Origin: Natrialba sp. SSL1 | Lineage (GTDB): Archaea > Halobacteriota > Halobacteria > Halobacteriales > Natrialbaceae | Assembly: GCF_001861355.1 (NCBI RefSeq) | Contig: NZ_MASN01000035.1 | Span: 248,001-312,000, forward strand | Length of the DNA: 64,000 nt | Direction of reading: 5' to 3' | Shown: positions 44,837 through 52,965 of the stretch, piece by piece | Layout: each line of letters begins with the position of its first letter | How positions within the stretch are numbered: position 1 is the stretch's first letter | Notes under the pieces: generated by a model | Seen by the model: only the letters and a program-made list of their open reading frames with translations | Database searches by the model: none | Told to the model about the DNA's origin: nothing | Position numbers and translations under genes: made by a program

Positions 44837-47800
44837 CAGAGTACTGGACCGACTTCGTTCGTGAGAGCGAAGACCGCATTACGGAACTGAACAACGCGCT
44901 CCTGACACTCGAGCGCTCGCCCGACGACGCGGAAGCCATGGAGAACATCTTCCGCATCGCCCACACGCTCAAAGGCAACTGCGGCGCGGCGGGACTCGAG
45001 TCCGCGAGCGATCTCGCCCACGCGATCGAGGACGTGCTGGATGCCGTCCGCCGCGACAGACTCGAGGTCACGCCCGAACTGATGGACACCATCTTCGACG
45101 GCGTCGACGAACTCGAGAAGCTGATCGAAGAGGTCGCACTCGAGGGCGAGATCCAGACCGACCCCCAGCCGACTATCGACGCGCTCCGAGCGCAACTCGA
45201 GTCCGCTGCCGACGCCGGTGACGCGGACGCAACGGTTGGCCTCACCGAACCGTCACAGGGTGAGATCGAGGACGTGCTCTCGCGATTCGAGCCGCCGACC
45301 GACGCCAACCACAACGCCTACTTTGCGCGTATCGAGGTCGATACTGACGCGGCGGGCGACGGACGCGGCCCACACGGCCACGACGAGCTCGACAACGGCT
45401 TGCTGGTCGTCGAAGCGCTCATCGACGCGTTCGATCTGATCGGCACTGTACCGGACCGCCAGACGATCGCGGACGGCGCGTACGGTGCGACGTTCGATGC
45501 AATCTTCGGCAGCGCGGTCGGTGAGGGGGCGATCGCGTCGGGGCTCGACCCGGTTGGCGAGGTTGCCGAGTTCGAACTCGTCGACGTCTCCGAGGAATTC
45601 GCCGCCGTCGCGACCGGCGACGGCCCCGAACCGGAACCCGCTCCGGGGAGTGATCTGAGCGCGGACGAAGCACAGGACCTCGAGGTCGACGACCTGCTCG
45701 ACGAGTTCACGGAGTTCGACGACCTCGATGAGAAGGTCGAAGAAGTCGACGACAGCGACCTCGACGTCTTCGACGACATGGGCGAGGCTGGCTCGTTCGA
45801 CGACCTGCTCGCCGACGCAGATGCCGACTTCGAGGACGAAAACCTGGCGGACGCCACAGGTTCGATCGACGCTGGTGGCAACAGTGCGGCCGAACCCGCC
45901 GGCGACGCCGAGACGGACGCAGTCGATGACTCGCCCGAGACGGCGGGAGCGGAGTCGCCGGCACCGGCAGTTGATCCCGGCTCACCGGACGACGAAGTCG
46001 ACGACGCAGAGGCCGTTTTCGCCGAACTCAAATCCGAGGTTGACACCGTCGGCTTCGACGAACTCCAGGACGAACTCGACGAACTCGAGTTCGACGAGTT
46101 CGATCAGGAAGACGAAGTCAGCATGGACGAACTCCTCGGGGACGCAGCGGACCCGGACGAGCCGTTCCTGGCTGATGCTGGAGCGGGTTCGGGTTCGGAG
46201 TCGGTTGATGGTGTGGAACCTGAGCCCGAGTCTGGGTCCGAGCCCGAGTCCGAATCGGAACTCGAGCCCGGGACCGACCCCCAGACCGATACCGCTACGG
46301 CGGTTTCAGACGAGGAACTCGACGACTTGCTGGTCAACGAGTCCGTACCCGAAGAGACAGCGTCCGCCGTCGATGTGACCGCTGATGAGGCGTCTGCCGA
46401 CGAATCTGCGACGGCAGGTGCGGCCGAAACAGGCGAGCACGTCGATTCCGGAATCGATGCGGATACAGATTCGGATGTGGATACGGTGACTGAGACCGGT
46501 AGCAGTGCGGATGAGCCGTCAGATACCGTTACTGAGACCGATACCGATACAGAAGTCGAGGATACCGAGTCAGTTGACACCGGTGCAGACGAGTCGAACG
46601 AAACAATTGCTGCTGACGAGAGTTCGGAAGTGACCCCCAACGGCTCCGACGTATCGGAGCCGATCGAATCACCCGACGACAGCGCGTTTGACTTCGGCAT
46701 CGACGTCGACGACGGCCAGACCGAAACGGACGACAGCGACGACACAGCGTCCGACTCGGGAACCGCTTCCGACTCAACGAACGCGACCACAACGACAACC
46801 GCAGCCGCAGACGACGACCCGGGATCCGACGACGTCGTATCCTGGTTCGAAGATGCCGACACCGATACTGACGCGGACTCGAGTACGACGCCGTTCGACC
46901 ACGCGAGTGACACAGCAGCCGACGCTGCTGACGTGTTTGGGGCTGCGGATACGACCGACGAACCGATGGACGAGGCGTCGGTCCCGGTTACCGACGCCGA
47001 CGAGTCAGTACCGCCAGCGGACTCCGAGACTGTGGATGACGGACTCGGCGAGGCAGTCGAAGACGAGACGGATTCCGCCCTTGACGCCGAACTCGACGGT
47101 GACTCCAGCAGTGAGTCCGACTTCGGCGTCGACATCGACAGCGAATCCGACTTTGCTGTCGACTCCAGCACCGATTCCGGCCTCGATACCGAGTTCGAGC
47201 CGGCGGAGTCGACTGGCGAGGTGTCCGTGGACGTAGCGGACGACGATGACGCGGACGCAAACGCAAACGTGAACGCGAACGCGAAAGTGGCTGCCGATGA
47301 CGTCACGAACACGTCCGCTGATGACGAAACGGACACAGCTGACGACCAGTTCACAACGGCGGCTGACGACAGCGAGTTCGCGACCGCGGACACGGCGTTC
47401 AACCCATCGCCACAGGAGGATGTCACCTTCGGCGACAGCGATAGCGACAGAGCGGATGCAGCAGACGCTGACTCGTTCACGAGCGACGTAGACGCTGACG
47501 AAGGCAACTTCTCCGAACCCGACTCGTTCGACGACTGGGAGAGCGATTCGGCTGCCGGAGACGACACCCCCGAGGATGACGCGTTCGCAGACCTCGATAT
47601 CGACTTCGGTGACGACGCTGCCAACATCAACACCGAACCACAGCGTGGGTCCCTCGGCGAGGAGTACTCGAGTCCCGATGGGTTCGACGAAACGGACACA
47701 GCCGAGTCCGAAGCCGACGCCACTGTCGACGCGTCGTCCGGGTTCGGCACCGAAGCCGATAGCGGGCCGGTGGTCGAGGAACCGGATCTCGAGATTCCCG

Positions 47801-49257
47801 ACATCACGGTCCCGGAGACAGCAGCACGTCCGGAGACCGAACGCGAGGGTGACGAAACCCAGTCCGTCCGCGTCGATGTCGAGCAGATCGACGAGTTGCT
47901 GACGCTCGTTGAGGGGCTGGTGACGAGTCGCGTCCGCCTCCGTCACGAGGTCGAATCCGGTGAGTTCGCTGAGGCGGTGGCGGACGCCGGCGCGATCACA
48001 GCCGAACTCGACGATCTCGAATCGCTAACGACGGACCTTCAGGAGACGGTGATGGACGTCCGTCTCGTTCCACTGCGGACGGTCGCAAACCGACTGCCGC
48101 GGGTTGTCCGTGACATCGCACGCGAGCAGGAGAAAACGGTCGCCTTCGAGATGACCGGCGAAGACGTCGAACTCGACCGGAGTATTCTCGACCAGCTGCG
48201 TGATCCGCTGATCCACCTCGTGCGAAACGCGGTCGACCACGGTATCGAATCGCCGTCGGAACGGACAGATTCCGACAAACCCGAAGAGGGAACGGTCGAG
48301 GTAACGGCCGAACGGGAACGCGACCGAGTGACGATCTCGGTTTCGGACGACGGCAGCGGTCTCGATCCCGAACGGCTCCGATCCGAGGCAGTCGACGCTG
48401 ACGTGCTCTCGGAAGCCGACGCCGCCGACCTCACCGACGAGGACGTCACCGAACTCATCTTCCATCCCGGGCTGTCGACCGCGAGCGAGGTTACCGACGT
48501 CAGCGGCCGCGGTGTCGGGATGGACGTCGTCAAGCGAACGATCGAAGACCTGGACGGAACGGTCGAAATCGACAGCGAACCAGGTGAGGGAACGACCGTG
48601 ACGATGACGGTCCCCGTCTCGATCGCGATCGACGACGTGCTCTTCGTCGAAAGCGGTGGCGAAGAGTACGGCATTCCCACGAAAGCCGTCTCGGACATCG
48701 TCCCGGTCGAACTGGTCGAGACCGCAGACGGCGACCCGGTGCTTCGCGACGACGAAGCACGTGCCGCCGACACCGACTCCGCAGTGGTCACCGATGTGGC
48801 TTCGGACGCAACTGCGGACGCCGCGGGCGGCTCACACCGTGCTGACGCATCCGATACGGCTGACGAGACAGCCGATGGTGCGGAGTCGAGTGTCGGCAGC
48901 GACACCGACAGCGACACCGACACCGGAACCAACGCCGGCACCGGTACACCGGTCCTCGATCTCGACAACGTACTCGAATCGGAATCGGAATCGGAATCGG
49001 AGTCCAACGACGGAACGCCGAACTCGAGTACGTTCGACAGCGACGAACAAGAGCTTCGGACGCCCGCACACGGGATGGTCGTCCGGATTCGAGAGGATGT
49101 GCGACCGATCGCACTCCGCTGTGATGCCGTACACGGCCAGCAGGAAGTTGTCGTCAAACCCTTCGAGGGGTTCATGGCGAATCTGCCCGGGCTGAGCGGT
49201 GCGACGGTTCGTGGCCGTGGAAAGATCGTGAATATCCTGGATGTGACGACGCTATGA
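44833..49257 (+). CDS. cheA: Chemotaxis histidine kinase CheA with a giant acidic linker
   Basis: This 1474-residue protein begins with a phosphotransfer domain (His44 in RIAHTLKGNCGAAG). A P2-like region around 150-255 comes next (HNAYFARIEVD, then GLLVVEALIDAFDLIGTVPD). About 740 Asp/Glu/Ser/Thr/Ala-rich residues follow (roughly 260-1005). The dimerisation helices start near 1010 (VDVEQIDELLTLVEGLVTSR), the ATPase core has HLVRNAVDHGIESP, DDGSGLDPE and GRGVGMDVV (about 1127-1235), and a CheW-like domain starts near 1263. That domain is interrupted by an acidic insertion (about 1306-1411). It phosphorylates CheY and CheB. Haloarchaeal relatives are often 650-1100 residues. Confidence 0.95.
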   Translation: MTEYWTDFVRESEDRITELNNALLTLERSPDDAEAMENIFRIAHTLKGNCGAAGLESASDLAHAIEDVLDAVRRDRLEVTPELMDTIFDGVDELEKLIEEVALEGEIQTDPQPTIDALRAQLESAADAGDADATVGLTEPSQGEIEDVLSRFEPPTDANHNAYFARIEVDTDAAGDGRGPHGHDELDNGLLVVEALIDAFDLIGTVPDRQTIADGAYGATFDAIFGSAVGEGAIASGLDPVGEVAEFELVDVSEEFAAVATGDGPEPEPAPGSDLSADEAQDLEVDDLLDEFTEFDDLDEKVEEVDDSDLDVFDDMGEAGSFDDLLADADADFEDENLADATGSIDAGGNSAAEPAGDAETDAVDDSPETAGAESPAPAVDPGSPDDEVDDAEAVFAELKSEVDTVGFDELQDELDELEFDEFDQEDEVSMDELLGDAADPDEPFLADAGAGSGSESVDGVEPEPESGSEPESESELEPGTDPQTDTATAVSDEELDDLLVNESVPEETASAVDVTADEASADESATAGAAETGEHVDSGIDADTDSDVDTVTETGSSADEPSDTVTETDTDTEVEDTESVDTGADESNETIAADESSEVTPNGSDVSEPIESPDDSAFDFGIDVDDGQTETDDSDDTASDSGTASDSTNATTTTTAAADDDPGSDDVVSWFEDADTDTDADSSTTPFDHASDTAADAADVFGAADTTDEPMDEASVPVTDADESVPPADSETVDDGLGEAVEDETDSALDAELDGDSSSESDFGVDIDSESDFAVDSSTDSGLDTEFEPAESTGEVSVDVADDDDADANANVNANAKVAADDVTNTSADDETDTADDQFTTAADDSEFATADTAFNPSPQEDVTFGDSDSDRADAADADSFTSDVDADEGNFSEPDSFDDWESDSAAGDDTPEDDAFADLDIDFGDDAANINTEPQRGSLGEEYSSPDGFDETDTAESEADATVDASSGFGTEADSGPVVEEPDLEIPDITVPETAARPETEREGDETQSVRVDVEQIDELLTLVEGLVTSRVRLRHEVESGEFAEAVADAGAITAELDDLESLTTDLQETVMDVRLVPLRTVANRLPRVVRDIAREQEKTVAFEMTGEDVELDRSILDQLRDPLIHLVRNAVDHGIESPSERTDSDKPEEGTVEVTAERERDRVTISVSDDGSGLDPERLRSEAVDADVLSEADAADLTDEDVTELIFHPGLSTASEVTDVSGRGVGMDVVKRTIEDLDGTVEIDSEPGEGTTVTMTVPVSIAIDDVLFVESGGEEYGIPTKAVSDIVPVELVETADGDPVLRDDEARAADTDSAVVTDVASDATADAAGGSHRADASDTADETADGAESSVGSDTDSDTDTGTNAGTGTPVLDLDNVLESESESESESNDGTPNSSTFDSDEQELRTPAHGMVVRIREDVRPIALRCDAVHGQQEVVVKPFEGFMANLPGLSGATVRGRGKIVNILDVTTL
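48975..49004. repeat. Hexamer repeat in the CheA acidic insertion
   Basis: Four copies of GAATCG, plus a fifth with one change, encode SESESESES in the insertion that splits the CheW-like domain of CheA. The hexamer can change copy number in frame. Confidence 0.75.
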
Positions 49258-49421
49258 CTGTGAACGAAATGGTATCGAGACACGGACAACTGGCTGCGGA
49301 TGCAGACGTAGATGCAGGTGCCGAGACAGACGCAGCTGCAAGTACAGCGACAGAGACAGATACAGACGCAGACGCAGGTGCAGATGTGGACGTAGACATA
49401 GATCGACGGAGGAATTCATGA
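49254..49421 (+). CDS. Micro-ORF of 55 codons bridging cheA and cheC
   Basis: The frame begins MTVNEMVSRHGQLAADADVD, continues through a repetitive Ala/Asp/Thr stretch encoded by GCAGAC-type hexamers and ends DRRRNS. Its ATG overlaps the cheA stop by 4 nt (ATGA) and its own stop overlaps the cheC ATG by 4 nt. Without it cheA and cheC would be separated by 160 nt, while every other junction in the operon is a 4-nt overlap. It may be a real small acidic protein, a translational bridge, or both. Confidence 0.55.
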   Translation: MTVNEMVSRHGQLAADADVDAGAETDAAASTATETDTDADAGADVDVDIDRRRNS

Positions 49422-50023
49422 CGCTGATGGTCGACATTCGGAAACTGAGTTTCATCAATGAAATGGCAAAGGTCGGGACGAACGGCGTTGCCGACAACAT
49501 GACCAAACTGACCGGGGAGGACGCCCAGATGGAGGTGATGAAGACGAACTTCATCGACGTGGACGACCTCGACTCCCAGCTCGAGCCCGGCAAGCGAGTG
49601 GGAGTTCGGGTCCGCTTACTCAATCCGCCTCACGGGCACATTCTCATCCTCTTCCCCGAGGAGAGTGCGAAGAAAATCACCGCGATCATGCTCAACGATG
49701 TCGTCGACGACATGTCCGACGTCTCCGGGAAGATGGCCCGTAGCGCCGTCGAGGAGATGGGGAACATGATGGCGAGTGGCTTCATCGACGGCTGGGCGGA
49801 CGTGATGGGACGCATGATCGACACGGCGGCCCCACAGCTCGTCTACGCGCCCGGTGAGGAAATCGTTACGCGAACCGCGGGACTCGGGAACGACGATCTC
49901 GCCCTGTTCTTCGACTCGGACCTCACGGTTCCGAGCTACCAGATCGAGGCCGAGATTTACGCCTTCCCGGATCTCGAAGAGTTCGTCGAACTGGTCAACG
50001 GAATCGACGTGCAACCAGCATGA
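49418..50023 (+). CDS. cheC: CheY-P phosphatase/adaptation protein CheC
   Basis: This 201-residue protein is of the CheC/CheX/FliY family. It contains the CheC helix motifs AVEEMGNMMASGFIDGWADVM (conserved ExGN) and, earlier, NEMAKVGTNGVADNMTKLTG. CheC dephosphorylates CheY-P and binds CheD. The start ATG at 49418 is preceded by the perfect Shine-Dalgarno-like GGAGG at 49409-49413. It is coupled to the next gene by an ATGA overlap. Confidence 0.92.
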   Translation: MTLMVDIRKLSFINEMAKVGTNGVADNMTKLTGEDAQMEVMKTNFIDVDDLDSQLEPGKRVGVRVRLLNPPHGHILILFPEESAKKITAIMLNDVVDDMSDVSGKMARSAVEEMGNMMASGFIDGWADVMGRMIDTAAPQLVYAPGEEIVTRTAGLGNDDLALFFDSDLTVPSYQIEAEIYAFPDLEEFVELVNGIDVQPA

Positions 50024-51288
50024 AACTCGACGTCAACGCACTCGGGACGTTTTACCGGATGGCCCGAGAGGGTACCGGCCTCGCAGCAGGGCGGTTGACA
50101 CACATGACTGACGTCGAAACCCGTGCCGGCGTCACGAAGCTCAACTTCATGCGCGGCCGGGAGATCCGCCGTGACTTCGAGGACTCGACCGCGAAAGTCG
50201 GCGTTCGGGTCGAGCTCACCGGCGCGATCGATGGCTACTCCGTCATCGTCTTCGAACGCGAGAACGCGCTTCGAATCGTCGAAACGCTTCTGGAGGAGTC
50301 GGCGACCGACGCCGCCGTCACCACTGACGACGGCGAACTCGAGGAGTTCGACGAGATGACCAAGAGCGCGGCCACCGAGGTCGGCAACATCATGAACAAC
50401 GGCTTTATCGACGGCTGGGCGGACGTCCTCGAGACGGTGATCGACGTGTCGACGCCCGAGTTCATCGAGGGTCACTCGGCCGAGACCTTCTTCGACGACG
50501 TCGAGGAAGCGCCGGCCGGTGACGACCTCGCGCTGCTCTTCCAGAGCCAGATCGAGACGATCGAGACCCAGGTCGGGTTCAGCCACTACCTCTTCCCCGA
50601 ACGTGAGTCGATGGCGTCGCTGCTCGAACAGCTTCGGGCCAGCGACGGCATCGAGTACGACAAACTCGACGGCTTCGACCGTATGGCCGAACGCGGCGCA
50701 GAGGAGGTCGCAAAGACCGCCACGACGCTGACCGGCATCGAGACGAGCGTCGAGATTCGCCGGCTCAACTTCGTCTCACTCGAGACGATTCCAGAGCAGG
50801 TACCCGACGAACGACTCGTCGGTGTCGCCTTCGAGTTCGACGGCCTTCCGAGTGGGTACTTGCTGTTCCTCTTTGACGAGGAATCGGCGAACGAAATCGT
50901 CGACGCGATGGTTCCGATGGAGGTCGATGAAGACGGCTTCGGCCAGATGGGACAGAGTGCGATCAAGGAACTGGGCAACATCATGGCCAGCGGCTTCCTC
51001 GACGGCTGGGCCAACGTGCTGGATACGACGATCGACCACTCGACACCGGAGTTCATCCACGATATCGGCGCTGCAGCGGTCGATCCCGTCGTGATCCAAC
51101 TCGGCGAGGAACAGGAGTTCGCGTTCGTCTTCGACACGGTTATCGTCGCCGACGGCCAGGAGTTCGACTGTGAGATCTACGCGATTCCGGACGAGTCGGA
51201 CCTCGAACGCGCGCTGAACGATCTCGACGTTGACCGTATCGAACAGGCACCGACGACCGCCGAATTCCAGGACGTTACAGACACATGA
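50020..51288 (+). CDS. Tandem CheC-domain protein
   Basis: This 422-residue protein is made of two CheC domains. The first has KSAATEVGNIMNNGFIDGWA and the second QSAIKELGNIMASGFLDGWA, each with the family's E-(V/L)-G-N motif. The doubled domain suggests an internal duplication. It should act on CheY-P or CheD like single-domain CheC. It lies between cheC and cheD, with 4-nt overlaps on both sides. Confidence 0.9.
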   Translation: MKLDVNALGTFYRMAREGTGLAAGRLTHMTDVETRAGVTKLNFMRGREIRRDFEDSTAKVGVRVELTGAIDGYSVIVFERENALRIVETLLEESATDAAVTTDDGELEEFDEMTKSAATEVGNIMNNGFIDGWADVLETVIDVSTPEFIEGHSAETFFDDVEEAPAGDDLALLFQSQIETIETQVGFSHYLFPERESMASLLEQLRASDGIEYDKLDGFDRMAERGAEEVAKTATTLTGIETSVEIRRLNFVSLETIPEQVPDERLVGVAFEFDGLPSGYLLFLFDEESANEIVDAMVPMEVDEDGFGQMGQSAIKELGNIMASGFLDGWANVLDTTIDHSTPEFIHDIGAAAVDPVVIQLGEEQEFAFVFDTVIVADGQEFDCEIYAIPDESDLERALNDLDVDRIEQAPTTAEFQDVTDT

Positions 51289-51806
51289 AGACCTACGGAA
51301 CAGAACCGGGCGCGCCGACGCCGGTCCAGGTCGGTATCTCCGAACTGACCGTCAGCGACGGCGACGATACACTCAAATCCTACGGACTTGGCTCCTGTGT
51401 CGCAATTGCCCTCTACGATCCCGAAACGGAAATCGGCGGTCTTGCCCACACGATGCTCCCCGACGGCGACGCAGCCGAGAACAGCGACCGAAAACCGGGC
51501 AAGTACGCCGATACCGCCATCCGTGCACTCCTCCGGCGCATGGTCGAGCGCGGCGCGAGCTACACGTCCGTCGAAGCCAAACTCGCCGGCGGCAGCGACA
51601 TGTTCGAGTTCGACAGCTTCGGCGACGGCGTCGGCCAGCGAAACATCGCTGCAGCCAAGGCCGAACTCGAGAAGCTTGGCGTGCCGCTGGTCGCCACCGA
51701 TCTGGGTGGTGACCGTGGTCGAACAGTCGAGTTCACCCCCGGAACGGGAGCGCTCATGGTGAAGAGTTCGAACGAAGATGGCACGCAGGAAGTGACGGAG
51801 CTGTGA
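51285..51806 (+). CDS. cheD: Chemoreceptor glutamine deamidase CheD
   Basis: This 173-residue enzyme deamidates receptor glutamines and is controlled by CheC. The active-site Cys38 lies in KSYGLGSCVAIALYD, His55 is in GLAHTMLPDG, and the conserved AKLAGGSDMF follows. The start overlaps the tandem CheC gene stop by 4 nt. The next gene, cheR, starts at a GTG overlapping the cheD stop. Confidence 0.95.
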   Translation: MKTYGTEPGAPTPVQVGISELTVSDGDDTLKSYGLGSCVAIALYDPETEIGGLAHTMLPDGDAAENSDRKPGKYADTAIRALLRRMVERGASYTSVEAKLAGGSDMFEFDSFGDGVGQRNIAAAKAELEKLGVPLVATDLGGDRGRTVEFTPGTGALMVKSSNEDGTQEVTEL

Positions 51807-52801
51807 GCGGCCAGTCGGAGTCAACACCTGATAGCGAACGGGATACTGAATCGGAATCGGAATTGGATTTGGATTTGGACCTGGACTCGGGTTCAGACTC
51901 AGACACAGACTCAGACACCGGCTCTGACTCAAGCCCAAACTCCGACTCAGATACCGCCGCAGAGACGGATGCAGACGCCTTTGACGAACTCCTTGCGTTC
52001 GTCGAAGCCGAACTCAACTTCGCGACGAGCCACTACAACGACAGCTACCTCGATCGGCGCATCTCCTCGCGAATGCGCCGGACACAGACTGATTCCTACA
52101 CCGAGTACGCCGACCTGCTTCACAGCGATTCCGACGAGCAGGAATCCCTTCTCGAGTCCTTCAGCATCAACGTCACCGGCTTTTTCAGAAACCCCGAGGT
52201 CTGGGACGGCATCCGCCAGATTCTGCGCCACTGCAGCGCTCGTCGGCAGCACACCGACCAGCCGCTCCGAATCTGGAGTGCAGCCTGTGCAGACGGTCGC
52301 GAACCGTACTCGCTGTCGTTACTCGCCCAACTCGACCCCAAAATCGATGCGGACGCCGTCGAAATCCTCGGCACCGACATCAGTGAGCCAGCACTCGAGA
52401 CCGCTCGAAACGGCGTCTACGAGGAACCCCGAACCGTCGACCTGGACGAGCAGCTCTCGTTTCTCGAGGCGTACGACGAGGGATACGAGCAGTACGTCGA
52501 ACACCAGGGACGAACCTACGAACTCGGGGCCGACATTCGTCAGTCAGTGACGTTCGAACGTCACGACCTCATCAACGGCGAGCCGAAATCGACCGCCAAC
52601 TTCGACCTCGTCGTCTGCCGAAACCTGTTTATCTACATCGATAACGAGTTCAAGCGCCCGATATTGCAGACCATCGCCCGTTCGCTCACCGACGACGGTT
52701 TCCTCGTCATCGGCAAGGCGGAGACGATTCCACCGTCACTCAAATCGGCTTTCGAGGTCCGCGACGCACGTCGCCGAATCTACCAGTGCGACAACTCATA
52801 G
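51803..52801 (+). CDS. cheR: Chemotaxis methyltransferase CheR with an acidic N-terminal extension
   Basis: This 332-residue protein starts at GTG 51803. The first 55 residues are almost only Ser, Asp and Glu, encoded by simple hexamers. The conventional enzyme follows: an N-terminal helical domain (FATSHYNDSYLDRRISSRMR, then SINVTGFFRNPEVWDGIRQI) and the methyltransferase domain. Its SAM loop reads IWSAACADGREPYS, against the common WSAGCSTGEEPYS. NFDLVVCRNLFIYIDNEFK follows. It methylates receptor glutamates. It is the last gene of the overlapping che operon. Confidence 0.93.
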   Translation: MSGQSESTPDSERDTESESELDLDLDLDSGSDSDTDSDTGSDSSPNSDSDTAAETDADAFDELLAFVEAELNFATSHYNDSYLDRRISSRMRRTQTDSYTEYADLLHSDSDEQESLLESFSINVTGFFRNPEVWDGIRQILRHCSARRQHTDQPLRIWSAACADGREPYSLSLLAQLDPKIDADAVEILGTDISEPALETARNGVYEEPRTVDLDEQLSFLEAYDEGYEQYVEHQGRTYELGADIRQSVTFERHDLINGEPKSTANFDLVVCRNLFIYIDNEFKRPILQTIARSLTDDGFLVIGKAETIPPSLKSAFEVRDARRRIYQCDNS

Positions 52802-52965
52802 CCGACGGAAACGCTTCTGCCAGCACGGTTACACTCGAGTAACACACAGCAACAGCCCAGCGAGCGACACCTCCCAACGAGCGATGAGCCGGCGACCATC
52901 GTCCGTCTTCGCCCCCTGAAAGTCAGCCGAGCGTTACATGACCCTTCGCCGAGTACCGCTGTCAC

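Noticed and set aside
46104-47807. Minus-strand frame of 567 codons, serine-rich
   Set aside because: It is the mirror of the Asp/Ser-rich linker of CheA (serine codons arise opposite Asp/Glu codons) and has no start context or domain.
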